Positions 26,099 through 35,392 of a stretch of 38,739 bases of DNA are shown piece by piece. The notes beneath the pieces were generated by a model that ran no database searches, was not told where the DNA came from, and saw nothing but the letters and a program-made list of their open reading frames with translations. The stretch is taken from NCBI RefSeq assembly GCF_000613405.1, contig NZ_BAIX01000022.1:1-38739 (forward strand), read 5' to 3'. The position numbers and the translations under genes were made by a program. Within the stretch, counting starts at the first letter, position 1, and the number at the start of each line of letters is the position of its first letter. The stretch is from Hoylesella enoeca JCM 12259 (lineage in GTDB: Bacteria; Bacteroidota; Bacteroidia; Bacteroidales; Bacteroidaceae).

Positions 26099-27763
26099 AT
26101 GTTTTGCGACAAAGAAAATGTGAATATTTTGACCGCTTTGTTAGTGGCACACGATGTGCGAAATGTCGTTGTGTGTCCCGGTTCGCGTAATGCACCCATC
26201 GTTCATAATCTGAATGAATGTCGGGAAATCACTTGTCATCCTGTGACCGACGAACGGTCGGCCGGCTTTTATGCCTTGGGAATGGCACAGCATTTACATC
26301 GTCCGGTTGCGGTTTGCGTTACATCGGGATCAGCTTTGCTCAATCTTGCACCCGCAGTGGCCGAAGCCCGCTATCAGCATCAGCCCATTGTGGCCATCTC
26401 GGCAGACCGTCCCGCGGCATGGATCGATCAACTCGACGGACAGACTTTACAGCAGTCGGATGCTTTGGGACATTTCGTCTGCAAGGCGGTGACGCTTCCC
26501 GAACCATCGAGCGATGAAGAGCGATGGTTTTGTAATCGGCTTGTCAACGAAGCGCTGATCGCCGCCCGACAATACGGTGGCGGTCCGGTGCATATCAATG
26601 TGCCGATTTCAGAACCTCTGTACACCTTTTCTGTGCCAACGCTTCCGCATGAACGCAAGATCGAATGGTGGCCGACTTGTTCTCCGCAAGCCACAGCTTT
26701 TGATACGTTAAAGCAACATCTTGCCCGTGCTTCGAGGCCCATGATTGTCATCGGACAACTCTCTGCGGGCGCACTTCCGCCTTCGTGGATTTCGCTCAAC
26801 AGTCAAAGTGCGGTCATTTTGCAGGAAACACTCAGCGGCGTCGATGCCGAATCGCATGTCGAAGAGGTGATGACAATGATAGAAGACAATGCTCGTTATC
26901 AGCCCGATTGGATCCTCTACATCGGCGGACACATAGTCAGCAAGCGGCTCAAACAGTTTCTTCGTCGTGCGCGTGGAGCTGAAGGATGGCGTATCAGTGT
27001 CGATGGGGAAGTGCACGACACGTTTATGCAATTGCAGTATGTCGTCGAATGTACGTTGAGAGACATCCCCGACCGATTGTGGGATGGCGCAATCAGTCCG
27101 GCACATCAGGCTTATTGCCGTTTGTGGCAGGCCTTGACGGCTCGGGCAAAAGAGTGTATCGAAGCCTTCACACCGCGTTATTCGCAAATGGCTGCGGTGC
27201 AAATGTTTGAGCGCGAGTTGGATGATCTGCCGCGAGGACAGGCTTTTGTGCACTATGCCAATAGTTCTTCGGTGCGTCTGGGGAATCTGTATAGCCACCA
27301 TTATAACTATGTGAACCGTGGCGTCAACGGCATCGAAGGTTCGCTGTCGACGGCTGCCGGTTTTTCACTGGTGTGCGATCGGCGCGTCTATATTGTGATT
27401 GGGGATCTGAGTTTCTTTTATGATCAGAATGCGCTATGGAATGAACAGCTGCGCGGAAATCTTCGGATCTTGCTCCTGAATAATGGCGGCGGCGGTATAT
27501 TCAGCCATTTTGATGGCCTGAAGCAGAGTGCGGCTCGCGAACGTTTGGTGATGGGCGCGCATCATACTGACGCCGAAGGTTTGTGTCGGAGTTATGGCCT
27601 GGCATATCGATGTGTACATAATATGGAGGAGCTGAGCCGTTCGGCTATGTCCGAATTTCTGTCGATGGAGTCGGAACGGCCCGTCGTGCTGGAAGTGTTT
27701 ACCGATGTGCGGGAAGATGCTGAGGCGCTGGCCGCGTTGGGAGTCGTCTTGGCTGCCGAATAG
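26099..27763 (+). CDS. menD: SEPHCHC synthase (2-succinyl-5-enolpyruvyl-6-hydroxy-3-cyclohexene-1-carboxylate synthase)
   Basis: The 554-residue ThDP enzyme joins isochorismate with the succinic semialdehyde unit derived from 2-oxoglutarate. The N-terminal domain has [27 protein letters not shown] and [17 protein letters not shown]. The C-terminal domain has [14 protein letters not shown] and [14 protein letters not shown] with NNGGGGIF, the ThDP-Mg2+ site. Domain order and length are normal. A GTG two codons upstream (26093) is another possible start. A hairpin repeat array (27773-27921) separates the stop codon from menB. Confidence 0.95.
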   Translation: MFCDKENVNILTALLVAHDVRNVVVCPGSRNAPIVHNLNECREITCHPVTDERSAGFYALGMAQHLHRPVAVCVTSGSALLNLAPAVAEARYQHQPIVAISADRPAAWIDQLDGQTLQQSDALGHFVCKAVTLPEPSSDEERWFCNRLVNEALIAARQYGGGPVHINVPISEPLYTFSVPTLPHERKIEWWPTCSPQATAFDTLKQHLARASRPMIVIGQLSAGALPPSWISLNSQSAVILQETLSGVDAESHVEEVMTMIEDNARYQPDWILYIGGHIVSKRLKQFLRRARGAEGWRISVDGEVHDTFMQLQYVVECTLRDIPDRLWDGAISPAHQAYCRLWQALTARAKECIEAFTPRYSQMAAVQMFERELDDLPRGQAFVHYANSSSVRLGNLYSHHYNYVNRGVNGIEGSLSTAAGFSLVCDRRVYIVIGDLSFFYDQNALWNEQLRGNLRILLLNNGGGGIFSHFDGLKQSAARERLVMGAHHTDAEGLCRSYGLAYRCVHNMEELSRSAMSEFLSMESERPVVLEVFTDVREDAEALAALGVVLAAE

Positions 27764-27772
27764 TCGCAGACA

Positions 27773-27921
27773 AGCAAAAACAGCGTTTCGCCCCGGGGCG
27801 AAACTCAAAAAAGAGCAAAAACAGTGTTTCGCCCCGGGGCGAAACCCCAAAAAGAGCAAAAACAGTATTTCGCCCCGGGCGAAACCCCAAAAAGAGCAAA
27901 AACAGTGTTTCGCCCCGGGCG
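27773..27921. repeat. 41-bp hairpin tandem repeat between menD and menB
   Basis: Units begin at 27773, 27814, 27855 and 27895 (41, 41, 40 bp and a shortened last copy). Each has the A-rich lead AGCAAAAACAG followed by a palindrome. In units 1 and 2 the palindrome is perfect over 20 bp (27785-27804 and 27826-27845, centre CCCCGGGG). In unit 3 it is 17 bp, and in unit 4 the right arm is lost. The repeats are inside the men operon transcript, so they would form a row of strong GC hairpins in the RNA. Confidence 0.92.
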
Positions 27922-27953
27922 GATCGTTTATTCGAATAAAAACTCAAAACAAT

Positions 27954-28780
27954 ATGGCAATACGACAATGGACCCCTATTCCAGGGTTTGACTTCCAAGA
28001 AATTTTGTTTGAAACCTATCATCACATTGCAAAAATCACCATCAATCGTCCTCGCTATCGCAATGCTTTTACGCCACTCACCACATGGGAAATGTCGCAG
28101 GCATTCGCCTATTGTCGTGAGGCGCAGGATATTCGCGTGGTGATTTTGACCGGAGCGGGCGATCAGGCATTTTGTTCCGGCGGTGATATGCACGTCAAAG
28201 GCCGTGGCGGATATGTGGGGACCGACGGCATTCCGAGACTCAATGTACTCGATGTTCAGATGCAGATCCGCCGTCTCCCCAAGCCGGTCATAGCCATGGT
28301 CAACGGCTATGCTATCGGGGGTGGCCACGTCTTGCATGTGATGTGCGACCTAACCATTGCGAGCGAGAATGCTATTTTTGGTCAGACCGGTCCCAAAGTG
28401 GGAAGTTTTGATGCTGGTTTCGGTGCCTCTTATTTAGCTCGTCAGGTTGGACAAAAGAAAGCTCGGGAGATTTGGTTTATGTGTAATCAATATTCGGCAG
28501 CCGAAGCCGAGCGCATGGGGATGGTCAACAAGGTGGTCCCCCTGGCGCAATTGGAAGACGAATGCGTGGCTTGGGCCGAAACGATGATGGAACGGTCGCC
28601 GCTCGCGTTGCGGATGATCAAGGCCGGACTCAATGCCGAACTTGACGGACAGGCCGGTATTCAAGAACTTGCCGGCGATGCACCATGCTTTATTATACGA
28701 TGGATGAGGCGCAGGAAGGCGGTAAGGCTTTCCTCGAAAAACGTAAACCCGACTTTGAGCAATATCCGAAATTCCCTTGA
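27954..28780 (+). CDS. menB: 1,4-Dihydroxy-2-naphthoyl-CoA synthase (frameshifted)
   Basis: This crotonase-fold enzyme closes the second ring of the naphthoate. It has [28 protein letters not shown], then [17 protein letters not shown] and [20 protein letters not shown], the oxyanion-hole regions. Near 28678-28683 the frame breaks after GIQELAGDA. The next frame continues [16 protein letters not shown] and ends [11 protein letters not shown] at the TGA at 28778, the normal MenB C-terminus. One missing base explains this; the intact length would be 275 residues. In-frame upstream sequence through the hairpin repeats is not part of the protein. menC starts 6 bp later. Confidence 0.9.
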
Positions 28781-28786
28781 TCGCCG

Positions 28787-29830
28787 ATGCAAAGCAATTT
28801 TCAGATAACGATCGCGAAGAAAACGTTGCATTTCAAGCAGCCGGCTGGGACATCGCGAGGAGTGTACAGGGAGAGACATTCTTGGTTGCTGACGGTGACG
28901 AATCGTGAGAGACCGGGCGTCAAAGGGGTGGGGGAGTGCGCGCCATTACCCGATCTGAGTTGCGATGCTGTGCCAGAATATGAGAATATCTTGCGCGATA
29001 TTTGTGCACAAGTGGAAGAGACGGGAATGATTCCTTATGAGGCGTTGCGCGCTTATCCATCCATTCTTTTCGGTTTGGAAACAGCGTTGGCACAGCTGAA
29101 TGTTGATGGCCGTGCGGCTCTTTTCGACACACCTTTCAGCCGAGGAGAAACGGGGATCATCATTAACGGGTTGGTGTGGATGGGTACATTCGAAGAGATG
29201 TATGAGCGATTAGAGGAGAAGCTGGCGCTCGGGTTTCGGTGCATTAAATTGAAGATTGGAGCCATCGACTTTGAACGCGAATTGCAACTCGTGCGCACGG
29301 TGCGTGCACATTTCAATGAGGAGCAGGTAGAATTACGGTTGGATGCCAACGGAGGATTCATGCCTGATGAAGCGTTGGCTCGTTTGGAACAACTTGCTCC
29401 GTATGGTATTCACTCGATCGAACAACCCATTCGCCAGCGTCAATGGACCGAGATGGCGCGTATCTGCCATGAGTCTCCTATTCCGATTGCGCTCGATGAA
29501 GAACTGATCGGTGTGAATCTCCCCGAAGAAAAGGCTAAATTGCTCGACCGAATTGCGCCTGCTTATGTTGTAATTAAGCCTTCTCTGCATGGCGGAATAC
29601 ATGGAACGGAAGAATGGATTGCCATGACTCGCGAGCGCGGAATTGGTTCGTGGATGACCAGCGCACTCGAAAGTAATGTCGGACTGAATGCCATCGCCCA
29701 GTTGGCTGCAAAAGTTTATGGCCCCGAGATTTCGTTGCCGCAAGGTTTAGGAACGGGGCAGCTCTTTATCGATAATATCCCGATGCCCTTGGAAGTGCGA
29801 GGAGACAAACTTTGGTTCGTTGCAACATGA
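28787..29830 (+). CDS. menC: o-Succinylbenzoate synthase
   Basis: The 347-residue protein belongs to the enolase superfamily. The barrel carries FRCIKLKIG (catalytic Lys), [16 protein letters not shown] (metal Asp), HSIEQPI (metal Glu) and IALDEELIG (metal Asp), then VIKPSLHGG with the second Lys. These fit MenC, which dehydrates SHCHC to o-succinylbenzoate. Order, length and active residues are normal. It starts 6 bp after menB and overlaps menE by 4 bases (ATGA). Confidence 0.94.
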   Translation: MQSNFQITIAKKTLHFKQPAGTSRGVYRERHSWLLTVTNRERPGVKGVGECAPLPDLSCDAVPEYENILRDICAQVEETGMIPYEALRAYPSILFGLETALAQLNVDGRAALFDTPFSRGETGIIINGLVWMGTFEEMYERLEEKLALGFRCIKLKIGAIDFERELQLVRTVRAHFNEEQVELRLDANGGFMPDEALARLEQLAPYGIHSIEQPIRQRQWTEMARICHESPIPIALDEELIGVNLPEEKAKLLDRIAPAYVVIKPSLHGGIHGTEEWIAMTRERGIGSWMTSALESNVGLNAIAQLAAKVYGPEISLPQGLGTGQLFIDNIPMPLEVRGDKLWFVAT

Positions 29831-30813
29831 CATTGAAACAATTCTTGGATGATTGGCAGAGTCTGTCGCCGCATGTGTTGGTACACACCAGCGGATCGAC
29901 GGGCAAGCCCAAACCGATGTGGGTGGAGAAGCAACGGATGCGCAACTCGGCTCGTATGACGTGCGACTTTTTGGGATTGCAGCCCGGCGATACTGCCTTG
30001 CTTTGCATGTCGCTTGATTATATTGCGGGTAAGATGATGGTGGTGCGTGCCCTTGAACGGAAGTTGGATTTGATTTCGGTCGAACCGAGTGGTCATCCGT
30101 TGCAGGGAGTCACACGTCCCATCACCTTTGCTGCGATGGTGCCGATGCAGGTCTTTAATTCCTTGCAAGTGCCCGAAGAGCGAGAGCATTTGCGGCAGAT
30201 CAAACATTTGATCATCGGTGGCGGAGCCATTGATGATGTGTTGGCAAGTGAGCTGAAGTTGTTTCCCCATGCCGTGTGGAGCACTTATGGAATGACCGAA
30301 ACGCTGTCGCATATTGCGCTTCGGCGTTTGAATGGTCCGGAGGCCAGTGAGTATTACACGCCTTTCGACACCGTTTCGGTGAGTCTGAATGCCGATCATT
30401 GTCTTGTGATTGATGCTCCCCAAGTGTGCGAGCAACGATTGGTGACGAATGATATAGCCGAGTTTCGCAGTCCGGAGGAGACTTGTTTTCGCATCCTCGG
30501 GCGACGTGATAATGTGATTATGAGTGGTGGAATCAAGATCCAAATTGAGGAAGTGGAACAGCTTTTACGCCCTCATCTCATGGCACCTTTTGTCATTACG
30601 AAGTGCGCTGACCGCAAATATGGCGAAATCGTTGTGCTATTGACAGAGTCGGATAACACGGTTTCTATCTGCGAAGTGTGTCAACATATTCTTCCGAAAT
30701 ATTGGCAACCGCGCCGTTATTTGTCAGTCCATAAGCTTCCGATAACCGAAACAGGCAAACCCAATCGTGCAGAAGCAATGAGATTGGGGCAAATTCAAAG
30801 GCCATCTCTATAA
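29827..30813 (+). CDS. menE: o-Succinylbenzoate-CoA ligase
   Basis: The 328-residue protein is an ANL-superfamily adenylating enzyme. It has the AMP-binding P-loop VHTSGSTGKPKPMWVE, then STYGMTETLSHIALR, LGRRDNVIMSGGIKIQIEEVE, and ITETGKPNRAEAM with the C-terminal Lys. It activates o-succinylbenzoate with ATP and CoA for MenB. It is shorter than E. coli MenE (about 450), lacking N-terminal sequence, which I recall as usual in Bacteroidota. ATG at 29827 overlaps the menC stop by four bases, which supports this start over one at 29812. Its 3' end overlaps the convergent aroB by 19 bp. Confidence 0.9.
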   Translation: MTLKQFLDDWQSLSPHVLVHTSGSTGKPKPMWVEKQRMRNSARMTCDFLGLQPGDTALLCMSLDYIAGKMMVVRALERKLDLISVEPSGHPLQGVTRPITFAAMVPMQVFNSLQVPEEREHLRQIKHLIIGGGAIDDVLASELKLFPHAVWSTYGMTETLSHIALRRLNGPEASEYYTPFDTVSVSLNADHCLVIDAPQVCEQRLVTNDIAEFRSPEETCFRILGRRDNVIMSGGIKIQIEEVEQLLRPHLMAPFVITKCADRKYGEIVVLLTESDNTVSICEVCQHILPKYWQPRRYLSVHKLPITETGKPNRAEAMRLGQIQRPSL

Positions 30814-31853
30814 AAGTCGAGCGCTTCGCATATCTCTTCTTCGCTCGCCGTTTGATTGATCTGGATATCGCCGATATTGCGTAAGAGCGTGAAATTGATC
30901 ACATCTGCCGTATTCTTTTTATCGTGGCGCATCAGTTGGATCAGCATTTCATAATCATTGCAACCGAATGCGAGTTGTCCATAGTGCTCTTTAATAAACG
31001 AGATGGTTTGCCGCATCCGATCCATTGGAAATTTGGCCTTGACAGCACTCAGATAGAGTTCGCACACCAAGCCGTAAGCCACGGCATAACCATGCAAGAT
31101 GGGGCGCCCTTGTTGCAGTGCCCAAGATTCGAAAGCATGGCCAAACGTGTGACCGAGATTGAGTGCTTTTCGAATGCCTTGCTCCGTAGGATCTTCTGCC
31201 ACAAGGCGCTCTTTCACCTCAACAGAATCGGCTACGAGGTGCCCGAGTTGTTGCAGATTAGGGCGTTGTAGATCAAAGTTGATGAGTTTTGCCCACATTT
31301 GTTTGTCATGGATGAGTCCATGCTTCAACATTTCGGCATAACCCGACCGAATGTTTGGCTCATCGAGCGTCTGCAAAAACATGGTGTCGAGGATCACAAA
31401 CCGTGATTCGCAAAAGGCACCGATCTCATTCTTCAATCCATTGAAATTAATGCCCGTCTTCCCTCCTACCGAAGCATCGACCATGGCAAGCAGTGTCGTG
31501 GGAATATTGATAAAGTCTATTCCCCGCTTGAATGTGGAAGCAGCAAACCCACCGAGGTCTGTCACCATTCCGCCTCCCAGATTGATGAGGCAGGAATGGC
31601 GTGTTGCCCCGCCATCACCGAGCGCTTTCCACACCGCAGAGAGCGTTTCCAGACTCTTGTGCGCATCTGTTGCGCCGATCGTGATCAGTTGGGCATCTTT
31701 CAGACAGCGATAATCGACTATGCGCGTCCAGCAAGTTTGTGCCGTGGTGGTGTCGGCGAGCACAAAGAGCCGATCATGTTCACATTCCGAAATGGCTGTG
31801 GCCAGATCGCCATTGAGATTCTTTGATAAAATAATTCGCTGTTCCATAACCAT
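30795..31853 (-). CDS. aroB: 3-Dehydroquinate synthase
   Basis: The 352-residue NAD-dependent enzyme closes DAHP into 3-dehydroquinate, the second shikimate step. It has LINLGGGMVTDLGGFAASTFKRGIDFINIPTTLLAMVDASVGGKTGINF, the cofactor and substrate loops, and the metal ligands in the Glu of SGYAEMLKHG and the two His of NLGHTFGHAFE. It begins at ATG 31853, or possibly ATG 31847. A minus-strand -7 box TAATTTTG lies at 31875-31882. The stop codon lies within the end of menE on the other strand. Confidence 0.96.
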   Translation of the reverse strand: MVMEQRIILSKNLNGDLATAISECEHDRLFVLADTTTAQTCWTRIVDYRCLKDAQLITIGATDAHKSLETLSAVWKALGDGGATRHSCLINLGGGMVTDLGGFAASTFKRGIDFINIPTTLLAMVDASVGGKTGINFNGLKNEIGAFCESRFVILDTMFLQTLDEPNIRSGYAEMLKHGLIHDKQMWAKLINFDLQRPNLQQLGHLVADSVEVKERLVAEDPTEQGIRKALNLGHTFGHAFESWALQQGRPILHGYAVAYGLVCELYLSAVKAKFPMDRMRQTISFIKEHYGQLAFGCNDYEMLIQLMRHDKKNTADVINFTLLRNIGDIQINQTASEEEICEALDFYRDGL

Positions 31854-31874
31854 TCTAACGTAAAAGTTTCACCG

Positions 31875-31882
31875 CAAAATTA
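31875..31882 (-). promoter_or_regulatory. Probable -7 box for aroB
   Basis: On the minus strand this reads TAATTTTG, about 20 bases before the aroB start. Confidence 0.6.
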
Positions 31883-31916
31883 CGGCAAATCACGGAGAAA
31901 GCAAAATTCTTTGTCA

Positions 31917-31935
31917 CTTCCGCGTGGCGCGGAAG
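31917..31935. other. Short perfect hairpin between divergent promoters
   Basis: CTTCCGCG and CGCGGAAG are separated by TGG, a strong 8-bp dyad between the aroB and truA -7 boxes. It could be an operator or a weak terminator; the sequence alone does not decide. Confidence 0.5.
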
Positions 31936-31991
31936 CGTTTTGTAGTGTGGCAGGTTATGGGAAAAAGTGTGGGAGAATGCAATGAAATTCG

Positions 31992-31999
31992 TAACTTTG
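31992..31999 (+). promoter_or_regulatory. Probable -7 box for truA
   Basis: TAACTTTG followed by C, nine bases before ATG at 32009. It shows that the in-frame codons upstream (from 31967) are not translated. Confidence 0.65.
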
Positions 32000-32008
32000 C
32001 AGACGATT

Positions 32009-32739
32009 ATGCAACGCTATTTCATTTATCTGAGTTACGACGGGGCGGGTTATCATGGCTGGCAGATTCAGCCACATAGCCATTCTGTCCAGGCTGAATT
32101 GCAACGGGCATTGTCGGTGCTGCTACGCGAAAATATCGAAGTCGTGGGTGCGGGGAGGACCGACACGGGCGTGCATGCACGCGTGATGGTGGCTCATTTT
32201 GATGTGGGTCGGGCGATCGACGGCAAACAATTGGCGTATAAACTCAATCGGGTGTTGCCGCGCGACATTGCTGTTGATCGGGTGGAGGCCGTTGGTGAAG
32301 AGATGCACGCGCGTTTCTCGGCTGTGAGTCGCACTTATCATTATTATATTCACACGCGCCGCGATCCTTTCCTGCGGGCTTATTCTTGTGAGTTGCATTG
32401 GGATTTGGACTTTGAGAAGATGAATGAGGCAGCCTCTCATTTGCTTGACGTGAATGATTTCGGCGCTTTTTGCAAGAGTCATACCGATGTGAAGACAACG
32501 CTGTGTGATGTGACCGAGGCTCGCTGGATAAAGACGTCGCCACACACATGGTATTTTCGTATCACGGCCGACCGGTTTCTTCGTAACATGGTTCGTGCGT
32601 GGTGGGTACGCTGATCGATATCGGACGCGGGCGGCTGACGATCGATGGGTTTGATGAAATCATCCAAGGTCGTAACCGAATGAATGCAGGCGAAAGCATG
32701 CCGGGGCATGCCTTGTTTTTAGAGGAGATTCGTTATTGA
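32009..32739 (+). CDS. truA: tRNA pseudouridine(38-40) synthase (frameshifted)
   Basis: TruA modifies uridines 38-40 in the tRNA anticodon arm. The N-terminus has YLSYDGAGYHGWQIQP, and VVGAGRTDTGVHARVMVAHFD holds the catalytic Asp. Near 32596-32606 the frame breaks after RFLRNMVRA. The next frame reads VVGTLIDIGRGRLTIDGF and ends HALFLEEIRY at TGA 32737, the normal C-terminal part. One missing base, probably a G before TGGTGGG, explains this. Intact length is 243 residues. The start at 32009 is set by the -7 box at 31992. Confidence 0.9.
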
Positions 32740-32761
32740 AGCGCGCGCGAATCTCAAAAAA

Positions 32762-32806
32762 AAGACTTCATAAAAACAAGACTGGATGCTGTTTTTATGA
32801 AGTCTT
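32762..32806. terminator. Bidirectional terminator between truA and ridA
   Basis: A perfect 17-bp stem (32762-32778 with 32790-32806) with an 11-base loop and A-rich sequence before it. It lies between two convergent genes. Confidence 0.9.
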
Positions 32807-32836
32807 CTTGATGGTCTAAACCTACAGCTTAGGCTG

Positions 32837-33211
32837 TTACCGCGCAGCAATGCATTCCACCTCTACCAGCGCATTTTTGGGCAGCGTTTTGACTGCAACA
32901 GCTGAACGAGCGGGATAAGGCTTGTTGAAAAACTCGGCATAAACCTCATTCATGGCAGCAAAATCGGCCATGTCGGAGAGATAAACTGTGGTTTTGATGA
33001 CGTGCGAGAGATCCAGTCCGGCAGCCTTCAACACCTGTTGCGCATTGGTCAGCGACTGACGAGTTTGCTCTTTAACACCGCCTTCCGCGAACGCGTTGGT
33101 GGCAGGATCAATGGGCAGTTGACCCGATGCGAATACGAATCCATTGGCCTCAATGGCCTGACTGTAAGGTCCCACAGCTTGGGGAGCGTTGTCTGAATGT
33201 AATGCTTTCAT
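32837..33211 (-). CDS. ridA: RidA-family enamine/imine deaminase
   Basis: The 124-residue protein has the RidA (YjgF/UK114) pattern: APQAVGPYSQAIEANGFVFASGQLPIDP near the start, QSLTNAQQVLKAAGLDLSHVIKTTVYLSDM, and the C-terminal signature PARSAVAVKTLPKNALVEVECIA with the substrate-binding Arg. RidA removes reactive 2-aminoacrylate made by PLP enzymes. The start MKALHS at 33211 is fixed by the -7 box at 33233-33240; a longer frame would begin inside that box. Confidence 0.94.
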   Translation of the reverse strand: MKALHSDNAPQAVGPYSQAIEANGFVFASGQLPIDPATNAFAEGGVKEQTRQSLTNAQQVLKAAGLDLSHVIKTTVYLSDMADFAAMNEVYAEFFNKPYPARSAVAVKTLPKNALVEVECIAAR

Positions 33212-33232
33212 TGTCGTTTTGTTATGTTTTTG

Positions 33233-33240
33233 CAAAGATA
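33233..33240 (-). promoter_or_regulatory. Probable -7 box for ridA
   Basis: On the minus strand this reads TATCTTTG followed by C, 21 bases before the start codon. Confidence 0.65.
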
Positions 33241-33420
33241 CAACTTAATATCGAAATACAAAAACGCCTGCGATCTCTCAAAGGGGCGAAGTCGGTTGAG
33301 AGTAATGATCAAGCCGTCTTGTTTCGTATAACGATGTTAAAAGATCTGTCTTTATTAAAAAATCATCTTTTATTATTACCTAAATGTAACCTAAACTATT
33401 GTAAATTGATAAATAAATAC

Positions 33421-33428
33421 TATCTTCG
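33421..33428 (+). promoter_or_regulatory. Possible -7 box for the ROK regulator
   Basis: TATCTTCG, one base off the consensus, 23 bases before the start codon. Confidence 0.5.
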
Positions 33429-33451
33429 CACCAAACAGAGTTATATTAATA

Positions 33452-34630
33452 ATGAACCTCTTTAATACTAACAAAGAAAACAAAACCGATTTGACGAAGA
33501 ACAATATCATCAAGTTCTATATAGCAAACGGTAACTCTACGATCTATGATTTATCGCAAGAGTTGAATCTTAGTGTGCCTACCACCACCAAACTTGTCAA
33601 TGAAATGTGTGCTGATGGCTACGTTCGCGAATATGGAAAGCTGGAAACCAGTGAGGGACGGCGCCCCAATCTCTATGGCGTCAACCCCGATTCGGGTTAT
33701 TTCGTGGGTGTAGACATCAGTGAATTAGCGATTACTCTCGGTTTGATGGACTTCAAGGGCGATCTGATCGATCTTCAAAAGTCAGTGCCTTGCAGTCTTG
33801 AAAACACGCCCGAAGCACTGGACGAATTATGTCGTTTGGTCAATGATTTCATTGGACAACTGACTATTGACAAGAAGAAGATTCTGAATGTGCAAGTCAA
33901 CATACCTGGTCGTGTGAATCCGCAGACAGGTTACAGTTACAGTGTGTTTAATTTTTCGGAGAATCCATTGACCAAACTGCTCTCGGAGAAGATCGGTTAT
34001 CCTGTGAACATCGATAATGATTCGCGCGCAATGAGCTATGGCGAGTATATGAAAGGCTGTGTGGAAGGTGAGAAAAACGTGCTTTTCCTCAATGTGAGTT
34101 GGGGACTTGGCCTGGGAATCATCTCCGATGGCCGATTGTATAACGGCAAGTCGGGCTATGCCGGAGAGTTCGGACATGTGCATTTGTTTGATAACGAGGC
34201 GTTGTGCCGATGTGGAAAGAAAGGCTGTTTGGAGACCGAAGCATCGGTGTCGGCCCTTTATCGCATTGTGACAGAGCGCTTGAAAAACGGCGAAACCTCA
34301 TTGTTGCAGGATAAAAACTTTACCATCAGCGAATTGATCGAGGCTGCCACCAAGGAAGATGTCTTGTGTATCGAAGCGGTAGAAGAGATCGGTCACAAGT
34401 TGGGCGATGCTTTGTCGGGCCTCATCAATATCTTTAACCCGGAATTGGTGGTTGTCGGCGGCTCGCTGGCACATACTGGCGACTGTTTGTTACAGCCCAT
34501 CAAGACTGCTATTCGCAAGTATTCTCTCAATTTATTGATACGCGACACCTGTATCTGTTTATCCAAATTGAAAGACAAAGCGGGTGTAGTCGGTGCGTGT
34601 ATGTTGGGCCGCAGCAGATTGTTTGATTGA
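33452..34630 (+). CDS. ROK-family transcriptional regulator (NagC/XylR type)
   Basis: The 392-residue protein has an N-terminal winged-helix region (about 15-75: KNNIIKFYIANGNSTIYDLSQELNLSVPTTTKLVNEM). The ROK domain follows with FVGVDISELAITLGLMD, the sugar-binding GEFGHVHL, and the zinc motif CRCGKKGCLE, then VVVGGSLAHTGDCL. Such proteins repress sugar-use genes and respond to a sugar or its phosphate; the ligand cannot be told here. No sugar genes are adjacent, so it may act elsewhere or on itself. Its 3' side runs into array G and a strong hairpin. Confidence 0.92.
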   Translation: MNLFNTNKENKTDLTKNNIIKFYIANGNSTIYDLSQELNLSVPTTTKLVNEMCADGYVREYGKLETSEGRRPNLYGVNPDSGYFVGVDISELAITLGLMDFKGDLIDLQKSVPCSLENTPEALDELCRLVNDFIGQLTIDKKKILNVQVNIPGRVNPQTGYSYSVFNFSENPLTKLLSEKIGYPVNIDNDSRAMSYGEYMKGCVEGEKNVLFLNVSWGLGLGIISDGRLYNGKSGYAGEFGHVHLFDNEALCRCGKKGCLETEASVSALYRIVTERLKNGETSLLQDKNFTISELIEAATKEDVLCIEAVEEIGHKLGDALSGLINIFNPELVVVGGSLAHTGDCLLQPIKTAIRKYSLNLLIRDTCICLSKLKDKAGVVGACMLGRSRLFD

Positions 34631-34684
34631 CACTCAACAGGGGGTTGACGATTTACAATATATCTAACAGGCTCTTCTTTGATT

Positions 34685-34794
34685 TCAATAGTAATCTTTT
34701 GGACTTTCAATTAAGGCTTTTTTGAAGCTCAACTAATGGTAAAACGCCTTGCAAGTAACCCTTACTTGCAAGGCGTTTCAGCGTTAATGATTAT
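34685..34794. repeat. 22-bp phased repeat array G (5 units)
   Basis: Units start at 34685, 34707, 34729, 34751 and 34773. The first four read TCAATAGTAA, TCAATTAAGG, TCAACTAATGG and GCAAGTAACCC, all in 22-bp phase. The fifth starts GCGTTTCAGCGTTAATG. The strong hairpin 34742-34778 lies inside the array. It separates the convergent ROK and TlpA-like genes. Confidence 0.85.
34742..34778. terminator. Perfect 17-bp hairpin, probable bidirectional terminator
   Basis: Arms 34742-34758 and 34762-34778 are perfectly complementary around CCC. The arms overlap three repeat units, so the repeat period and the dyad share the same bases. There is no long T-run, but it lies between convergent genes. Confidence 0.8.
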
Positions 34795-34820
34795 TCGAAG
34801 AATGATCAAATGGATGGCGA

Positions 34821-35183
34821 TTACTTTTTTCGTCTTTGGAAATGGAGCGTGAGGAGGTCGGTGTCGAATGATACACCGACAAACGCTACGCCACGTTTGT
34901 GAAACTCGTTGTACATCTGCACCACATTGGGCGCGTCTTTTCGACAGTCCGGACACCATGAAGCCCAAAAGTCGATCACCACATAGCGATGTTTAAATTG
35001 ATCCGAACGAAAGTCTTTTCCATCGATCGTTTTCAAGTTGAATGCAGGTGCTTCTGTGCTCGGTTTTAGCATTTCGGTGGCATATTTGGCGTCATCGTCT
35101 TGCCCGGAAATGGTCTGTGCTATGCTCGAAAGGGTGAAACAAATCATCGCTAACGATGCGATGGTCATACGTAAATGTGTCAT
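34821..35183 (-). pseudogene. TlpA-like thioredoxin-fold protein, truncated at the C-terminus
   Basis: The 120-residue product has a signal peptide (about 1-22, ending SIAQ). A thioredoxin-like domain follows with APAFNLKTIDGKDF, then VVIDFWASWCPDCRKDAPNVVQMYNEF holding the CxxC pair. The fold stops right after GVAFVGVSFDTD and ends LLTLHFQRRKK. The last strands, including the cis-Pro loop needed for activity, are missing. Neither other frame downstream continues the domain, so a simple one-base frameshift does not explain it; a deletion is more likely. The end lies next to array G. A short natural form is possible but unlikely to be active. Confidence 0.75.
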
Positions 35184-35215
35184 TTTTTAATCCTTTTGTG
35201 GTTGATTATGGGTTG

Positions 35216-35223
35216 CAAATATG
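35216..35223 (-). promoter_or_regulatory. Weak -7 box for TlpA-like gene
   Basis: On the minus strand this reads CATATTTG, one base off the consensus, about 33 bases before the start. Confidence 0.35.
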
Positions 35224-35392
35224 CGTATTAATTCATGATCTACCGTTTGCAGGTTTTTAAGTTTATATGTTTTTAAGTTTGTGTGTTTGTTAATTGATTT
35301 GCTGTTGTTGAAGGGGGCATAGGTTGCCAGTTCTTTAACGAACTTTCATATAAAAAAGAGCGGGAATAAACAGACGTTTATGAGAAAAAGAG

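Noticed and set aside
27705..27953. N-terminal extension of menB through the hairpin repeats
   Set aside because: The frame is open only because the repeat lacks stops; the product is a repeat translation, it overlaps menD, and MenB homology begins at the ATG at 27954.
29716..30543. 275-residue antisense frame over menC-menE
   Set aside because: Both sense genes have full catalytic motifs; the antisense product is His/Arg-rich noise.
31967..32008. Longer truA starting at 31967
   Set aside because: These codons lie across the -7 box at 31992-31999, and TruA homology begins after ATG 32009.
33211..33235. Longer ridA starting at 33235
   Set aside because: That start is a TTG inside the -7 box TATCTTTG.
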